Shown here: positions 1 to 7,315 of the stretch, in pieces
Position numbering within the stretch: the first letter of the stretch is position 1
How the letters are laid out: every line of letters starts with the position of its first letter
Source: a virus
DNA length: 45,915 nt
IMG/VR virus record: IMGVR_UViG_3300037189_010251
Location: 1 to 45,915 of that record
Strand: one strand, 5' to 3'
Made by a program: the position numbers and the translations under genes
The notes under the pieces: generated by a model
What the model was told of the DNA's origin: nothing
Seen by the model: the letters and a program-made list of their open reading frames with translations, nothing else
Databases searched by the model: none

Positions 1-51
1 TCTTCGTCTACTCCAGGCGAACTAATCCCAGTTCTACTGGCCGCCCGATAA
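1..51 (+). CDS. 3' end of an unidentified head gene (partial)
   Basis: The first 48 bases read as an open frame ending in residues TPGELIPVLLAAR and a TAA at 49-51. It sits just before the major capsid gene, where a scaffold, protease or decoration gene is expected. A second frame stays open to a TGA at 60-62 but uses rarer codons (AGG), so the choice of frame is uncertain. Too short for a function. Confidence 0.35.
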   Translation, partial: SSSTPGELIPVLLAAR

Positions 52-71
52 GGAATAGGTGAAATAGAAAA

Positions 72-1139
72 ATGCCAAATCCATCACAATCCGATCTGCA
101 CGTAAATGTGCCGCTGACTAATGTATCTATTGCATACATGCAGTCAGCTGATGCTTACATTGCAGACAAGGTGTTCCCTAAGGTTCCTGTTAAGAAGCAG
201 TCGGACCTTTACTGGAAGTACAGCAAGAGCGATTGGCGTCGTACTGACGTTGCTCGCCGTGCTCCTTCTACCGAGACTCCTGGTGTCGGTTGGAACGTAA
301 CCACCGAGCAGTACTTTGCTCACGTCTACGGCGTGCACAAGGACATTGACGATCAGTTACGCGCCAATGCTGACAGCAACTTCATCTTGGACCGCGACAG
401 CACCGAATTTGTTACTAATCAGCTTTTGCTGAAGCGTGACGTTGACTGGGCTAACACATTCTTTAAGACTGGTGTTTGGGATGTTGACTTCACTGCAGGC
501 TCTGTTGCTTACAATGGTCTTACTCAGAATGGTTACTCTGGAGCAGGCTTTGCTTCTAAGTGGTCAGATGCTGGTTCAGATCCAATTGGTGACGTTGCTC
601 GTTCTGTTATTGCTTTCCGCAAGCAGACTGGCTTTGCTCCAAACGTAATGGTTCTTGGTGCTGATGTTATGACTGCTCTTAAGCAGCATCCAGATATCAT
701 TGACCGTATCAAGTACACTCAGCGCGGTATCGTGACTGAAGACTTGATTGCGACAATGTTTGGTGTTAAGGAACTTTATACCTCTTACGCTACTGCTACT
801 ACTACTGCTACTGAAGTTAGCAATGGTACTGCAGCTCAGGGTAATGGTATTCAGGTTCCAGATGTTCGTGCGCAAGATGCTAACGCTTCTTTCAACTTCA
901 TCAATAACTCAAAGGCTGCGCTTTTGTGCTACTCACCTGCTAGCCCGTCTCTTATGACTCCAGCTGCAGGCTACACCTTTACTTGGAATGGCTACCTTGG
1001 TGGCAACTCTGAAGGTATCAAGATTAAGCGCTTCCGTATGGAGCACATTGCATCTGATCGTATCGAAGCAGAAATGACTTACGATATGAAGGTTGTTGCT
1101 CCAGACATGGGTGCTTTCTTCTCAAACGTGGTTGCATAA
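72..1139 (+). CDS. Major capsid protein
   Basis: A 355-aa protein that builds the icosahedral shell. The N-terminal stretch (residues about 20-100) with ADAYIADKVFPKVPVKKQSD and a following region of charged strands ending in YGVHKDIDDQLRAN is typical of the HK97-fold capsid proteins annotated as major capsid protein E-like in phages. Length fits the family. Codon use is strongly biased to AAG, AAC and C-ending codons in the first half, unlike the T-ending codons of the following head genes, as expected for the most abundant virion protein. Start chosen at the first ATG; an AGGAATAGGTGA stretch lies about 10 bases upstream. It is followed 2 bases later by an Fn3-containing protein, then connector genes, the usual order in siphoviruses. 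Assignment rests on recognisable sequence style and gene order, without an alignment. Confidence 0.85.
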   Translation: MPNPSQSDLHVNVPLTNVSIAYMQSADAYIADKVFPKVPVKKQSDLYWKYSKSDWRRTDVARRAPSTETPGVGWNVTTEQYFAHVYGVHKDIDDQLRANADSNFILDRDSTEFVTNQLLLKRDVDWANTFFKTGVWDVDFTAGSVAYNGLTQNGYSGAGFASKWSDAGSDPIGDVARSVIAFRKQTGFAPNVMVLGADVMTALKQHPDIIDRIKYTQRGIVTEDLIATMFGVKELYTSYATATTTATEVSNGTAAQGNGIQVPDVRAQDANASFNFINNSKAALLCYSPASPSLMTPAAGYTFTWNGYLGGNSEGIKIKRFRMEHIASDRIEAEMTYDMKVVAPDMGAFFSNVVA

Positions 1140-1141
1140 CC

Positions 1142-1759
1142 ATGTACCGTCCTGCAACCGTTCTTCGCTTGGCTAAGGCTCTCACCATTGCTGGTGTTAG
1201 CCGTTCCAAGGGATATATTCTTACTGATGCTGAAGTGCTGGGTATGAAGACGTTGCAGTCACTTCTTGCGAAGCGGTGGGTGGTCCCTGTTCCGGGGCCA
1301 TCCGCCATTCGCTTGGCTACTGCTCGTCAGCAGTCTCCTCAGGGTATTTTTAACAAGGGTATTTTGGATACTACTGTTATGACGGATTCTTCGTCTAATA
1401 ACTCAGTAAAGTACACTCCAATGCCTACTTATCTAAACCCTCAGGTTATTCGGGAGTATGCTAAGGATAATATTCCTTATGCTTTGACGGGTACTACGGG
1501 TAGTACTCAGGTTGTTTTGAACTGGTATGCGCCTGTTAATAGCCCTACTGTGACTGATTATGTTGTTCAGTATCGTACGTCTGCCACTGGTTCTGCTGCT
1601 GCAGGATCTTGGAATACTTTTTCTGATGGTACTTCTACGGCAGTCACAGCGACTGTTACTGGTTTGACTACTGGTACTAATTACGACTTCCAGGTCGCTG
1701 CTGTTATCGGCGGTACTACTGGTACTTATTCAAACATCTTTACTACTACGTGTAAGTAG
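1142..1759 (+). CDS. Head-associated protein with C-terminal Fn3 domain
   Basis: A 205-aa protein starting 2 bases after the capsid gene. Residues 1-75 are basic with a short helical part (SKGYILTDAEVLGMKTLQSL). Residues about 115-205 form a fibronectin type III domain: the core strand pattern VVLNWYAP, then VTDYVVQYRT, then TVTGLTTGTNYDFQVAAV is classic Fn3. Fn3 and Ig-like domains on phage head proteins usually decorate the capsid surface and may bind glycans weakly. A head fibre or decoration role is therefore likely, but the N-terminal part is not one I recognise. It is clearly cotranscribed with the capsid gene. A second Fn3-like domain is found on the major tail protein of this phage. 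Confidence 0.7.
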   Translation: MYRPATVLRLAKALTIAGVSRSKGYILTDAEVLGMKTLQSLLAKRWVVPVPGPSAIRLATARQQSPQGIFNKGILDTTVMTDSSSNNSVKYTPMPTYLNPQVIREYAKDNIPYALTGTTGSTQVVLNWYAPVNSPTVTDYVVQYRTSATGSAAAGSWNTFSDGTSTAVTATVTGLTTGTNYDFQVAAVIGGTTGTYSNIFTTTCK

Positions 1760-1767
1760 GACTTATT

Positions 1768-2067
1768 ATGCCTCAGACCAAGGCCGCTAATGGCAAGACT
1801 CAAACTCCTATTAAGAAAGCTACTTCTACTACTGCTCGCGCTGCTACGGTAACGCAGCAGGATGTTTCTGTGGCTGATAAGGAGTTGCAGCGTATTGCTA
1901 CGCGTAATGCAATAATTGCGGATACGACTAAGGCTAAGACTTATAAGGCTATGAAGCCTATGAGTGTTGGTAGTAATACTTATGCCGTTGGTGACATTGT
2001 TACTGAGGCACCTAATTGGCTTCGTTTGGAGTCATGGATTATGGCCCGCTGGATTGAGGAAGTTTAA
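1768..2067 (+). CDS. Small head-module protein of unknown function
   Basis: A 99-aa protein with a Thr/Ala/Lys-rich, probably disordered N-terminus (residues 1-45) and a compact C-terminal part containing VGSNTYAVGDIVTEAPNWLR and ending WIMARWIEEV. The C-terminal half resembles short beta-rich phage proteins in which a residue stretch reading AVGDIV precedes a Trp-rich end, but I cannot name a family. Position between the Fn3 head protein and the connector genes suggests a structural or assembly role. It starts 8 bases after the previous stop and ends 1 base before the next ATG, so it belongs to the same transcript. Confidence 0.6.
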   Translation: MPQTKAANGKTQTPIKKATSTTARAATVTQQDVSVADKELQRIATRNAIIADTTKAKTYKAMKPMSVGSNTYAVGDIVTEAPNWLRLESWIMARWIEEV

Positions 2068-2068
2068 T

Positions 2069-3160
2069 ATGTGTGCTTCGTGTGGTTGTGGTTGTAAGCA
2101 TGGGATTGCAGCAAAGGGCTGTAAGTGTAAATGTAAAGATTGCCGGGAGGCTCGTACTATGTCTGTAGAAAAGTTTCATTTAGTTAATAAGGCTCAGCGC
2201 GGCTTTGATGCAATTGCTGATGCTCTGCTTGATGATGATTATGAAGACGACTTGCTTGTTGACGAAGAGGGTAATGTTTACATGCTCGTTGATGAGGAAG
2301 AAATCGAGAAGGGCATTCCTAAGGCTATTCAGGCGCGTGGCACTGGCGGTGCTTATGGTACTGCTCGTCGTAAGGCTTGGCGTACTGGCCATCAAGCTGC
2401 TCGTTTAAATTCTGGCGAAAAAGATGCTTTTGGACAGGCTTTGGTAGATTGGCGCAAGGCTCGTGGTGCTAAGGCTCGTGTGGAAGCACGCGATATTGTT
2501 AATGGTGTTCAGAAAGCTGATGATTCTCATCGTAACGCTAAACTGGGAGCGGCTGGTGGCGCTATAGGTGCTGCTGGTTTAACTGCTTTGCAGGCTAAGA
2601 AGATTGCTAATGGTTATGCTTTTGCTCGCGCAATTGGTGTGCCAAAGAACGAAATGAATCGCGCTATGGCTGGCGGTCTTGGTCGACGTTTTGGCGCAGC
2701 TACTGGTGGTGGTGCTCTTGGCGGTGCTGCAGTTGATTACGCACGCAGCAAAAATAAAGTTGAGAAGGGTCTTCCTTCTGTGCAGCGTAATTTGTTAAGG
2801 GAAGCGCAAAAGACTGGTAATTTTGATCGCATTAATAGTCACTGGGGTCATAGTCTTAAAATTGATAATAAGCGCATTGGTCAAGAAGTTGCTGGTAAGC
2901 GTGGACTTTATCCTCATCAAGAGCCAATAACTCCAGATCGCGCGCTAAGACTTAAGAGTATTGGTTCTGATAAAGCAGTTCGGCGCAAGGAACTTTTATC
3001 TGAAAAAACCGGTAAGACTGGTTTGCGCCCATCAACAATTCAGCCGGGTAAAACTGTTGGCGAAAGCCGTAATGAGTTGGCTGGTATTCGTGAAAGTAGA
3101 TTGCGCAGTCAACGTCCTGTTAATATTCGTGGTGGCACGCAAAACCGTCCTGCCTGGTAA
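2069..3160 (+). CDS. Cys-rich N-terminus head-module protein, possibly membrane-active
   Basis: A 363-aa protein when read from the ATG at 2069, which follows the previous TAA by one base and has GAGGAAG about 7 bases upstream; an ATG at 2159 is the alternative. Residues 2-25 hold eight cysteines (C2, C5, C7, C9, C18, C20, C22, C25), a metal-binding-like knot. An acidic patch with DDDYEDDLLVDEEGN follows (about 48-70). The middle (about 165-230) is rich in Gly/Ala with hydrophobic stretches such as AAGGAIGAAGLTALQ, and the rest is basic and repeat-poor. Gly/Ala-rich segments in head-module proteins are sometimes internal or ejection proteins that insert in membranes. No family is recognised. 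Placed between the capsid and connector genes, so it is probably a virion component. Confidence 0.6.
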   Translation: MCASCGCGCKHGIAAKGCKCKCKDCREARTMSVEKFHLVNKAQRGFDAIADALLDDDYEDDLLVDEEGNVYMLVDEEEIEKGIPKAIQARGTGGAYGTARRKAWRTGHQAARLNSGEKDAFGQALVDWRKARGAKARVEARDIVNGVQKADDSHRNAKLGAAGGAIGAAGLTALQAKKIANGYAFARAIGVPKNEMNRAMAGGLGRRFGAATGGGALGGAAVDYARSKNKVEKGLPSVQRNLLREAQKTGNFDRINSHWGHSLKIDNKRIGQEVAGKRGLYPHQEPITPDRALRLKSIGSDKAVRRKELLSEKTGKTGLRPSTIQPGKTVGESRNELAGIRESRLRSQRPVNIRGGTQNRPAW

Positions 3161-3180
3161 ATCTAAGTTAGGATTGTCCT

Positions 3181-3681
3181 ATGTCGTGGACTTATAGTGG
3201 TAATCCGGGTGCTTCTGAAAAGGATCAGGTTCGGTTTTATGTTGGTGACGTTGATGAAACGTTTCCTCTTTTAACTGACGAAGAAATTACTTTCCTGCTG
3301 ACTCAGTGGGATGATGCTTACAATGGTCCTTTGTATGTTGCGGCTGTTGCTGCCGAGGTTATTTCTGGTCGTTTTGCTCGTGAGGTGAGCGTTTCGGCTG
3401 ATGGTGTTTCTGCTCAAATTGGTGAGTTGCAGCAGCGTTACGATACTTTGGCTTCTTCTTTGCGTGACCAGTACAAGGCTTTGTATGGCTTCTTTGATCC
3501 TGTTACTGCAGCTAATATCTTGAACGATACGTTTGATCCTTCGATTAAGCCTCTTATTTTTGCTATTGGCTTTAATGATAATTATCTTGCTGGTCGCCAA
3601 AATTATGGTGATTTCCATCCGGGTAGGTCGATTGACTGGTGGTCTGGCGATATTCAAAACGAACCTGTTGTGTGGGGTTAA
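3181..3681 (+). CDS. Head-tail connector protein (gp6-like adaptor)
   Basis: A 166-aa protein opening with MSWTYSGNPGASEKDQVRFY and VGDVDETFPLLTDEEITFLL, the hallmark start of phage head-tail adaptor proteins that dock as a ring under the portal. The following helices (VAAVAAEVISGRFAREV, and a coiled segment IGELQQRYDTLASSLRDQYK) match the all-helical fold of this family. It is followed by small head-completion genes and the tail terminator, as expected. The ATG start at 3181 is followed by codon use typical of this region; the preceding gap of 20 bases carries AGGATTG. Confidence 0.85.
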   Translation: MSWTYSGNPGASEKDQVRFYVGDVDETFPLLTDEEITFLLTQWDDAYNGPLYVAAVAAEVISGRFAREVSVSADGVSAQIGELQQRYDTLASSLRDQYKALYGFFDPVTAANILNDTFDPSIKPLIFAIGFNDNYLAGRQNYGDFHPGRSIDWWSGDIQNEPVVWG

Positions 3682-3683
3682 TT

Positions 3684-4079
3684 ATGGGTAAATCAATTGT
3701 CGCTAGGACTTTTAAGGTTGATGCTAGGCGCGCTCAAGATTTGAAGATGTTGGCTGAGCGAGCTAAGACCCAGAAAGAGTTGAAATCATATGTTGCTTCT
3801 GGCAAGTTTGGCACTTCTTTTACTGATAAATATGGCTATGTAGGTAAGGTTTATCAAGAGTATCAGGTTATTGATCCTGGTAATCCTGGAAAACCTCACT
3901 CTGGTATTCGAGGCAAACTTGGCATGAAAAAGGGATACCGCAAGGCTCAGTATTTATTGGCTTCTGATGACATGGAGCCTTTTGTCCACGAGCAGGCTCC
4001 TGGCAAGTATCTTTACGGCAAGGAAGTTAAGAGTTTTAGCCGTCATGTCATGAAACCAAGTGCAAATCGGAGTTATTAG
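3684..4079 (+). CDS. Small head-completion region protein, unknown
   Basis: A 131-aa basic protein read from the ATG at 3684, two bases after the connector stop, with GGGGTTAATT just upstream; an upstream in-frame codon would overlap the connector by 43 bases and is less likely. It has a Lys/Arg-rich N-terminus, a helix with ARRAQDLKMLAERAKTQKEL, then a Gly-rich part with GKLGMKKGYRKAQYLL. I do not recognise a family. Its place between connector and head closure genes suggests a minor capsid or assembly role. Confidence 0.55.
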   Translation: MGKSIVARTFKVDARRAQDLKMLAERAKTQKELKSYVASGKFGTSFTDKYGYVGKVYQEYQVIDPGNPGKPHSGIRGKLGMKKGYRKAQYLLASDDMEPFVHEQAPGKYLYGKEVKSFSRHVMKPSANRSY

Positions 4080-4081
4080 CA

Positions 4082-4282
4082 ATGGAACTCGTTGAACTTG
4101 GTCGCATTGCTAAAGCTAATGACCTTGTGAGCGAGCGTGTTAAGGCTGGTATGTCACCTAGTCCTATTTCTGCTCCAGCAAGGGCTAAGAATGGTCGTCT
4201 GCTAAACTTGGCTTCGATGGGTGATCGTCAGCCTGTTTTGGGTCGAGGCAAGCCGTTTAGAAATGGGAAGGTCGTTCCGTAA
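4082..4282 (+). CDS. Small basic head-module protein
   Basis: A 66-aa protein starting 2 bases after the previous stop and overlapping the next gene by one base (TAATG). N-terminal helix with VELGRIAKANDLVSERVKAG, then a Pro/Arg-rich tail. No recognisable family. Tight coupling on both sides supports it as a real gene. Confidence 0.55.
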   Translation: MELVELGRIAKANDLVSERVKAGMSPSPISAPARAKNGRLLNLASMGDRQPVLGRGKPFRNGKVVP

Positions 4283-4749
4283 TGTATAGGGTTAATACTG
4301 GTCTTGTTCGCCGGTATGCCCAGCGGTATTCAGAGATGAATATGACTGCGACTGTTCGGATTGACCGCCCTGATGTAGCCTCTCTAAACGCCTCTACGGG
4401 CGATGTAACGGCTCAGGTACTCAAGACTGTCTATGAGGGTAAAGGGCGCATAAGTGGCGTTTCTGGCCCCGTACAGTACTCCTTGGGCGAGGAGCCACAG
4501 TATTTTTCTAGTGGCACTGTTTACATTCCTTTGGCTGATGCTGATGGTACGCCTACTACTCCTCAAGTAAATGATATTGTTATTGTTACTTCTCATCCTG
4601 ATGTGTTAATGGTTAACAGGGCTTTTCGTGTGATGAACGTGGCTGCTTCTGGTCAGTTTATTGCGGCTCGTGAGTTGAGCGTGACTGGTGTTCAGCGTTG
4701 GGAAGCGTGGACTCCGACTAATAACATTCCGCCGGAGTGGTATGTATGA
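4282..4749 (+). CDS. Head closure-like protein (DUF6093-like)
   Basis: A 155-aa protein whose strands (TATVRIDRPDVASLNASTGD, then a mostly beta core with VYIPLADAD, VNDIVIVTSH and FRVMNVAASGQFIAARELSV) fit the small beta-barrel head-closure proteins of actinophages, often listed as DUF6093. These form the ring between connector and tail terminator. Length is as expected. It overlaps the previous stop by one base and the next gene by 4 bases (ATGA), so translation is coupled. Family assignment is from sequence style and gene order. Confidence 0.6.
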   Translation: MYRVNTGLVRRYAQRYSEMNMTATVRIDRPDVASLNASTGDVTAQVLKTVYEGKGRISGVSGPVQYSLGEEPQYFSSGTVYIPLADADGTPTTPQVNDIVIVTSHPDVLMVNRAFRVMNVAASGQFIAARELSVTGVQRWEAWTPTNNIPPEWYV

Positions 4750-5024
4750 GTTTTGAGTCGGCAATAAAAATGCTTAAAACTATGCAGGTTAACAGTAAGC
4801 ATCTTAATGTGGCTATGCATAGTAAGGCTGCGCAGTTGGCTAGTCATAGTCGTTTAAAGAATGTGGCTACTGTTATTAGTAATAAGCCTCATGGGGTTGA
4901 GATTGTGTTTAAGCCTATGGTTGGGGCTACTGTTGAGACTGAAAAGGTTGCTAAGACTGCTAAGGCTTTGGCTGTTAAATTGGCTGCTGATAGCAAAGGT
5001 ATTGTTAAGGATGTGATGAAGTGA
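4746..5024 (+). CDS. Minor tail-joining protein, HK97 gp10-like position
   Basis: A 92-aa basic protein read from the ATG at 4746, which overlaps the upstream TGA (ATGA); an earlier in-frame ATG at 4737 would overlap more. The sequence is helical and Lys/Ala-rich (KVAKTAKALAVKLAADSKGI). In siphoviruses the gene between head closure and tail terminator is often a small HK97 gp10-type neck protein, and length and position fit, but no motif proves it. The GTG of the next gene overlaps its stop codon. Confidence 0.5.
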   Translation: MSFESAIKMLKTMQVNSKHLNVAMHSKAAQLASHSRLKNVATVISNKPHGVEIVFKPMVGATVETEKVAKTAKALAVKLAADSKGIVKDVMK

Positions 5025-5488
5025 TTGATCATGGTGCTTTGACTGACAAGATTCTTACCCAATTAGCTACTTCTGGTGAACTTATTGGTGATGGCGTTGC
5101 GCCTGTTGATGGTGGGTGGCTTCAGGGTCAGCCTAATCAGAGCGTCTTTGTCCCTTATACGGTTCTAGTTTCTACTGGGTCTAATGTCATGATTAATGAT
5201 TTTGACGGAAATTTAGACTGGACTATTAACTTTAACCTTAGGCATTTTGGTGGATCTCGCAAGCAAGTCGATTGGGTGGCTAATAAAACAAGGGCTGTTG
5301 TTGATGCAGGGGTTAATACTTTACTTCATGCAACCTTTGGTACCACTGAAGTATATAAAGTTACGGCTATTCAATGGCAAGCATTGGGCGCTGTTAACCG
5401 CGTTGACACAGTAAATCCTGCTTTTTGGCAGTGTTTTGATACCGTAGGATTTGTTTGTTCGCGCAATAGTTTTACTCCAACTTTGTAG
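5021..5488 (+). CDS. Tail terminator protein
   Basis: A 155-aa protein starting at GTG 5021, inside GTGA overlapping the previous stop. N-terminal helix LTDKILTQLATSGELIGDG, then the phrase GWLQGQPNQSVFVPYTVLVS and strands LDWTINFNLRHFGGSRKQVD followed by a helix, matching the alpha/beta fold of tail-terminator (tail-to-head joining) proteins just upstream of the major tail protein. It caps the tail tube and joins it to the neck. Gene order supports the call strongly. Confidence 0.75.
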   Translation: MIDHGALTDKILTQLATSGELIGDGVAPVDGGWLQGQPNQSVFVPYTVLVSTGSNVMINDFDGNLDWTINFNLRHFGGSRKQVDWVANKTRAVVDAGVNTLLHATFGTTEVYKVTAIQWQALGAVNRVDTVNPAFWQCFDTVGFVCSRNSFTPTL

Positions 5489-5545
5489 TAGTATCGGAAG
5501 TACCGGTTATTATTTCGTACGAATTGGCTTAGGAGGCCACAAACC

Positions 5546-6463
5546 ATGGCAAGAATTATTCCGAATAACAATACTTGGATTGGATTCATTCCAGTCACAG
5601 GTGCGTTCGCTGGTCTCAGCGGATATTCAACTACTTGGAACTCTGTAAGCAGTGCCGCTGCTACTATTTCACAGGCAGAAATTGATTCAGCATACGACAT
5701 CACGCCTTTCTTGATTTCGCTAACTGCTCAGTCAACTGGTAACACTGTTCCAACCCCTACCCTTGATTCACTTTTTGAAGGTAACATCCCAGGTACTGTA
5801 AACGCTTCGTTTACTATGGATCTTTACCGCGATGACGCAACTTACACAGATGCTAATACTTCTACTTCTGACACTGACTTTGCTTGGAACAAGCTTGCTC
5901 GTGGACAAAAGGGTTATGTCATTGTTAGCCGTTACGGTGGTTCTGGTACTAACCAAGAGCCTGGTGCTGGTAATCTTGTTGAAATCTGGCCTGTTATTGT
6001 AACTGCTCGTACTGCGGGCGCTATTACTTCTAACACTGTTCAGACTTTCACTATTACTGCTGCTGTTCCTCAAGAACCTGCTGAATCAGCTACTGTTTCT
6101 GGCTCTACTGTTCCTTCGAAGCCTAACAATCTTGCTGTTTCTCTTGCTAGTGGTCAGCCTTCAGCTGCTGCTGCTGCAGGTATTACTGCCGCAACTGTAC
6201 TTACCTTCGACTGGGATGCTCCACAGATTGGTGCTCCAATCACCGGTTACAAGATCTACAAGGCTAGCAACACTTTGTTGACTACTGGCGTTGTTGAACT
6301 TACTTCTGGCGTAGTTAAGTCTGGTACAACTGCTGTTGTTACTACCTCAAGCAACGCTGCTAACTTCACAGCTGCTGGTACTTGGTACGTCTATGTTGTT
6401 GCTACCAACGCTACTGGCGATGGTGCTAAGTCAAGTTACGTAACCATTACGGTTTCTGCATAA
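5546..6463 (+). CDS. Major tail protein with C-terminal Fn3-like domain
   Basis: A 305-aa protein that polymerises into the tail tube. Residues about 1-175 hold the tube domain, with the strand region LFEGNIPGTVNASFTMDLYR and the phrase GQKGYVIVSRYGG typical of siphoviral tail tube proteins. Residues about 190-305 form an Fn3 domain, with LTFDWDAPQIGAPITGYKIY then GTWYVYVVATNATGDG. Such C-terminal domains project from the tail surface. An AGGAGG ribosome site lies 9 bases upstream of the ATG. The codon use is richer in C-ending codons than its neighbours, as in the capsid gene, in line with high expression. A 15-bp stem terminator follows directly. Confidence 0.85.
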   Translation: MARIIPNNNTWIGFIPVTGAFAGLSGYSTTWNSVSSAAATISQAEIDSAYDITPFLISLTAQSTGNTVPTPTLDSLFEGNIPGTVNASFTMDLYRDDATYTDANTSTSDTDFAWNKLARGQKGYVIVSRYGGSGTNQEPGAGNLVEIWPVIVTARTAGAITSNTVQTFTITAAVPQEPAESATVSGSTVPSKPNNLAVSLASGQPSAAAAAGITAATVLTFDWDAPQIGAPITGYKIYKASNTLLTTGVVELTSGVVKSGTTAVVTTSSNAANFTAAGTWYVYVVATNATGDGAKSSYVTITVSA

Positions 6464-6472
6464 CCTAGTTTT

Positions 6473-6515
6473 GTATAGGGGAGGTGCTTTGCCTCTCTCG
6501 GCATCTCCCCTATAC
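6473..6515 (+). terminator. Rho-independent terminator after major tail gene
   Basis: Stem 6473-6487 (GTATAGGGGAGGTGC) pairs with 6501-6515 over 15 bp with one G-U, loop of 13, followed by TTGCTTTA. It sits right after the major tail protein, where partial termination would keep tube protein levels above those of the chaperones and tape measure. The T-tract is short, so read-through is likely. Confidence 0.75.
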
Positions 6516-6585
6516 TTGCTTTATGTCAGCACCGACTCCGCCTAATAAGCGGAAAATTAAAAAGACCAAACAGAGGAAATATAAC

Positions 6586-6972
6586 ATGGCTCGCAAAATT
6601 GCTACCCTTGAAGATCTATTAAAGAAGCCTGCACGCACCAAGGAACTAGTTATTAATGTTCCTACTGGTAAGTCTGGCTCTACTGATTTTATTGTTACGC
6701 TTAAGGCTATTGGGTCTAAAGCTTATGATGATTTGATTGCTAATCATCCACCAACAAATGAACAAAAGCGTGAAGGCCAGACTTACAATGCTGAATCGTT
6801 TGCACCGGCACTTATTGCTGCCTGTTCGGTTACTCCTGAACTTACTGAAGATCAGGCTAACCAGATTTGGACTTCTAATGAGTGGTCTCGTGGCGAACTT
6901 ACTCAGCTTTTCTTGGGCTGCGTGGAAGTCAATTCTAAGGGACTAGATGTCCCTTTCATCGACGCCGACTGA
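6586..6972 (+). CDS. Tail assembly chaperone, N-terminal (gpG-like)
   Basis: A 128-aa protein read from ATG 6586, preceded by AGAGGAAA; ATG 6523 is an alternative that would add a Lys-rich leader. It contains LEDLLKKPARTKELVINVP near the N-terminus and a helical body ending in LFLGCVEVNSKGLDVPF, as in gpG-type chaperones that bind the tape measure during tail assembly. Close to its stop lies the slippery heptamer CCCTTTC (6951-6957) in the correct phase for a -1 shift into the following frame, which would make the longer GT-type product. Position between major tail protein and tape measure is diagnostic. Confidence 0.8.
   Translation: MARKIATLEDLLKKPARTKELVINVPTGKSGSTDFIVTLKAIGSKAYDDLIANHPPTNEQKREGQTYNAESFAPALIAACSVTPELTEDQANQIWTSNEWSRGELTQLFLGCVEVNSKGLDVPFIDAD
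6951..6957 (+). other. Programmed -1 ribosomal frameshift site
   Basis: CCCTTTC in phase C CCT TTC of the gpG-like frame fits X_XXY_YYZ. A slip back by one base moves the ribosome into the frame that continues as residues HRRRLRYDHTFYMEVQW and on to the stop at 7313, while the zero frame stops at 6970-6972, only four codons after the site. Such a slip is conserved in siphovirus tail chaperone genes. Confidence 0.75.
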
Positions 6973-7313
6973 GGTATGACCACACCTTCTACATGGAGGT
7001 TCAGTGGTGTTCTGACCACGGTTTGCCTCATTCGGCTTTGCTTGATTGGGAAGAGGAAGACCGCGCTAAGTTGGCTGCGTACTTACTTGAGCATAATGAT
7101 AGATGTCAAATGTGTGGTACGGCTGGTTGGGAATGGGAAGAGGACCGTCATGCGTACGAGCCTATGGCTAAGCAATGTTGGGGTTGTTATCTAAAGGATC
7201 GTGCTACAGACGAGAATGACCGTTTACCTGGTAGTACAATGACATTAGTGCCTTCTGCGCAGGCTGAAAAACTGAGGTCTAAGGCAAATAATTTGCCTAC
7301 ACGAAAGGGTTAG
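6957..7313 (+). CDS. Tail assembly chaperone, frameshifted C-terminal part (gpT-like)
   Basis: The -1 frame opened by the CCCTTTC site; the first codon after the slip is at 6957 and an internal ATG lies at 6993. The 118-aa extension includes LRYDHTFYMEVQWCSDHGLP, then CQMCGTAGWEWEEDRHAYEP and CWGCYLKDRA, a two-CxxC zinc-ribbon-like pattern that is highly typical of the actinophage second tail assembly chaperone. The residues upstream of ATG 6993 (RYDHTFY) are part of the conserved family pattern, so the protein is almost surely made as a fusion to the previous frame and not from the internal ATG. The fusion binds the tape measure and recruits tail tube subunits. Confidence 0.8.
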   Translation, partial: HRRRLRYDHTFYMEVQWCSDHGLPHSALLDWEEEDRAKLAAYLLEHNDRCQMCGTAGWEWEEDRHAYEPMAKQCWGCYLKDRATDENDRLPGSTMTLVPSAQAEKLRSKANNLPTRKG

Positions 7314-7315
7314 AC

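Noticed and set aside
6976-7194. Open frame after the first chaperone stop
   Set aside because: It is in the zero frame and shadows the frameshifted chaperone, which has clear family motifs in the other frame.
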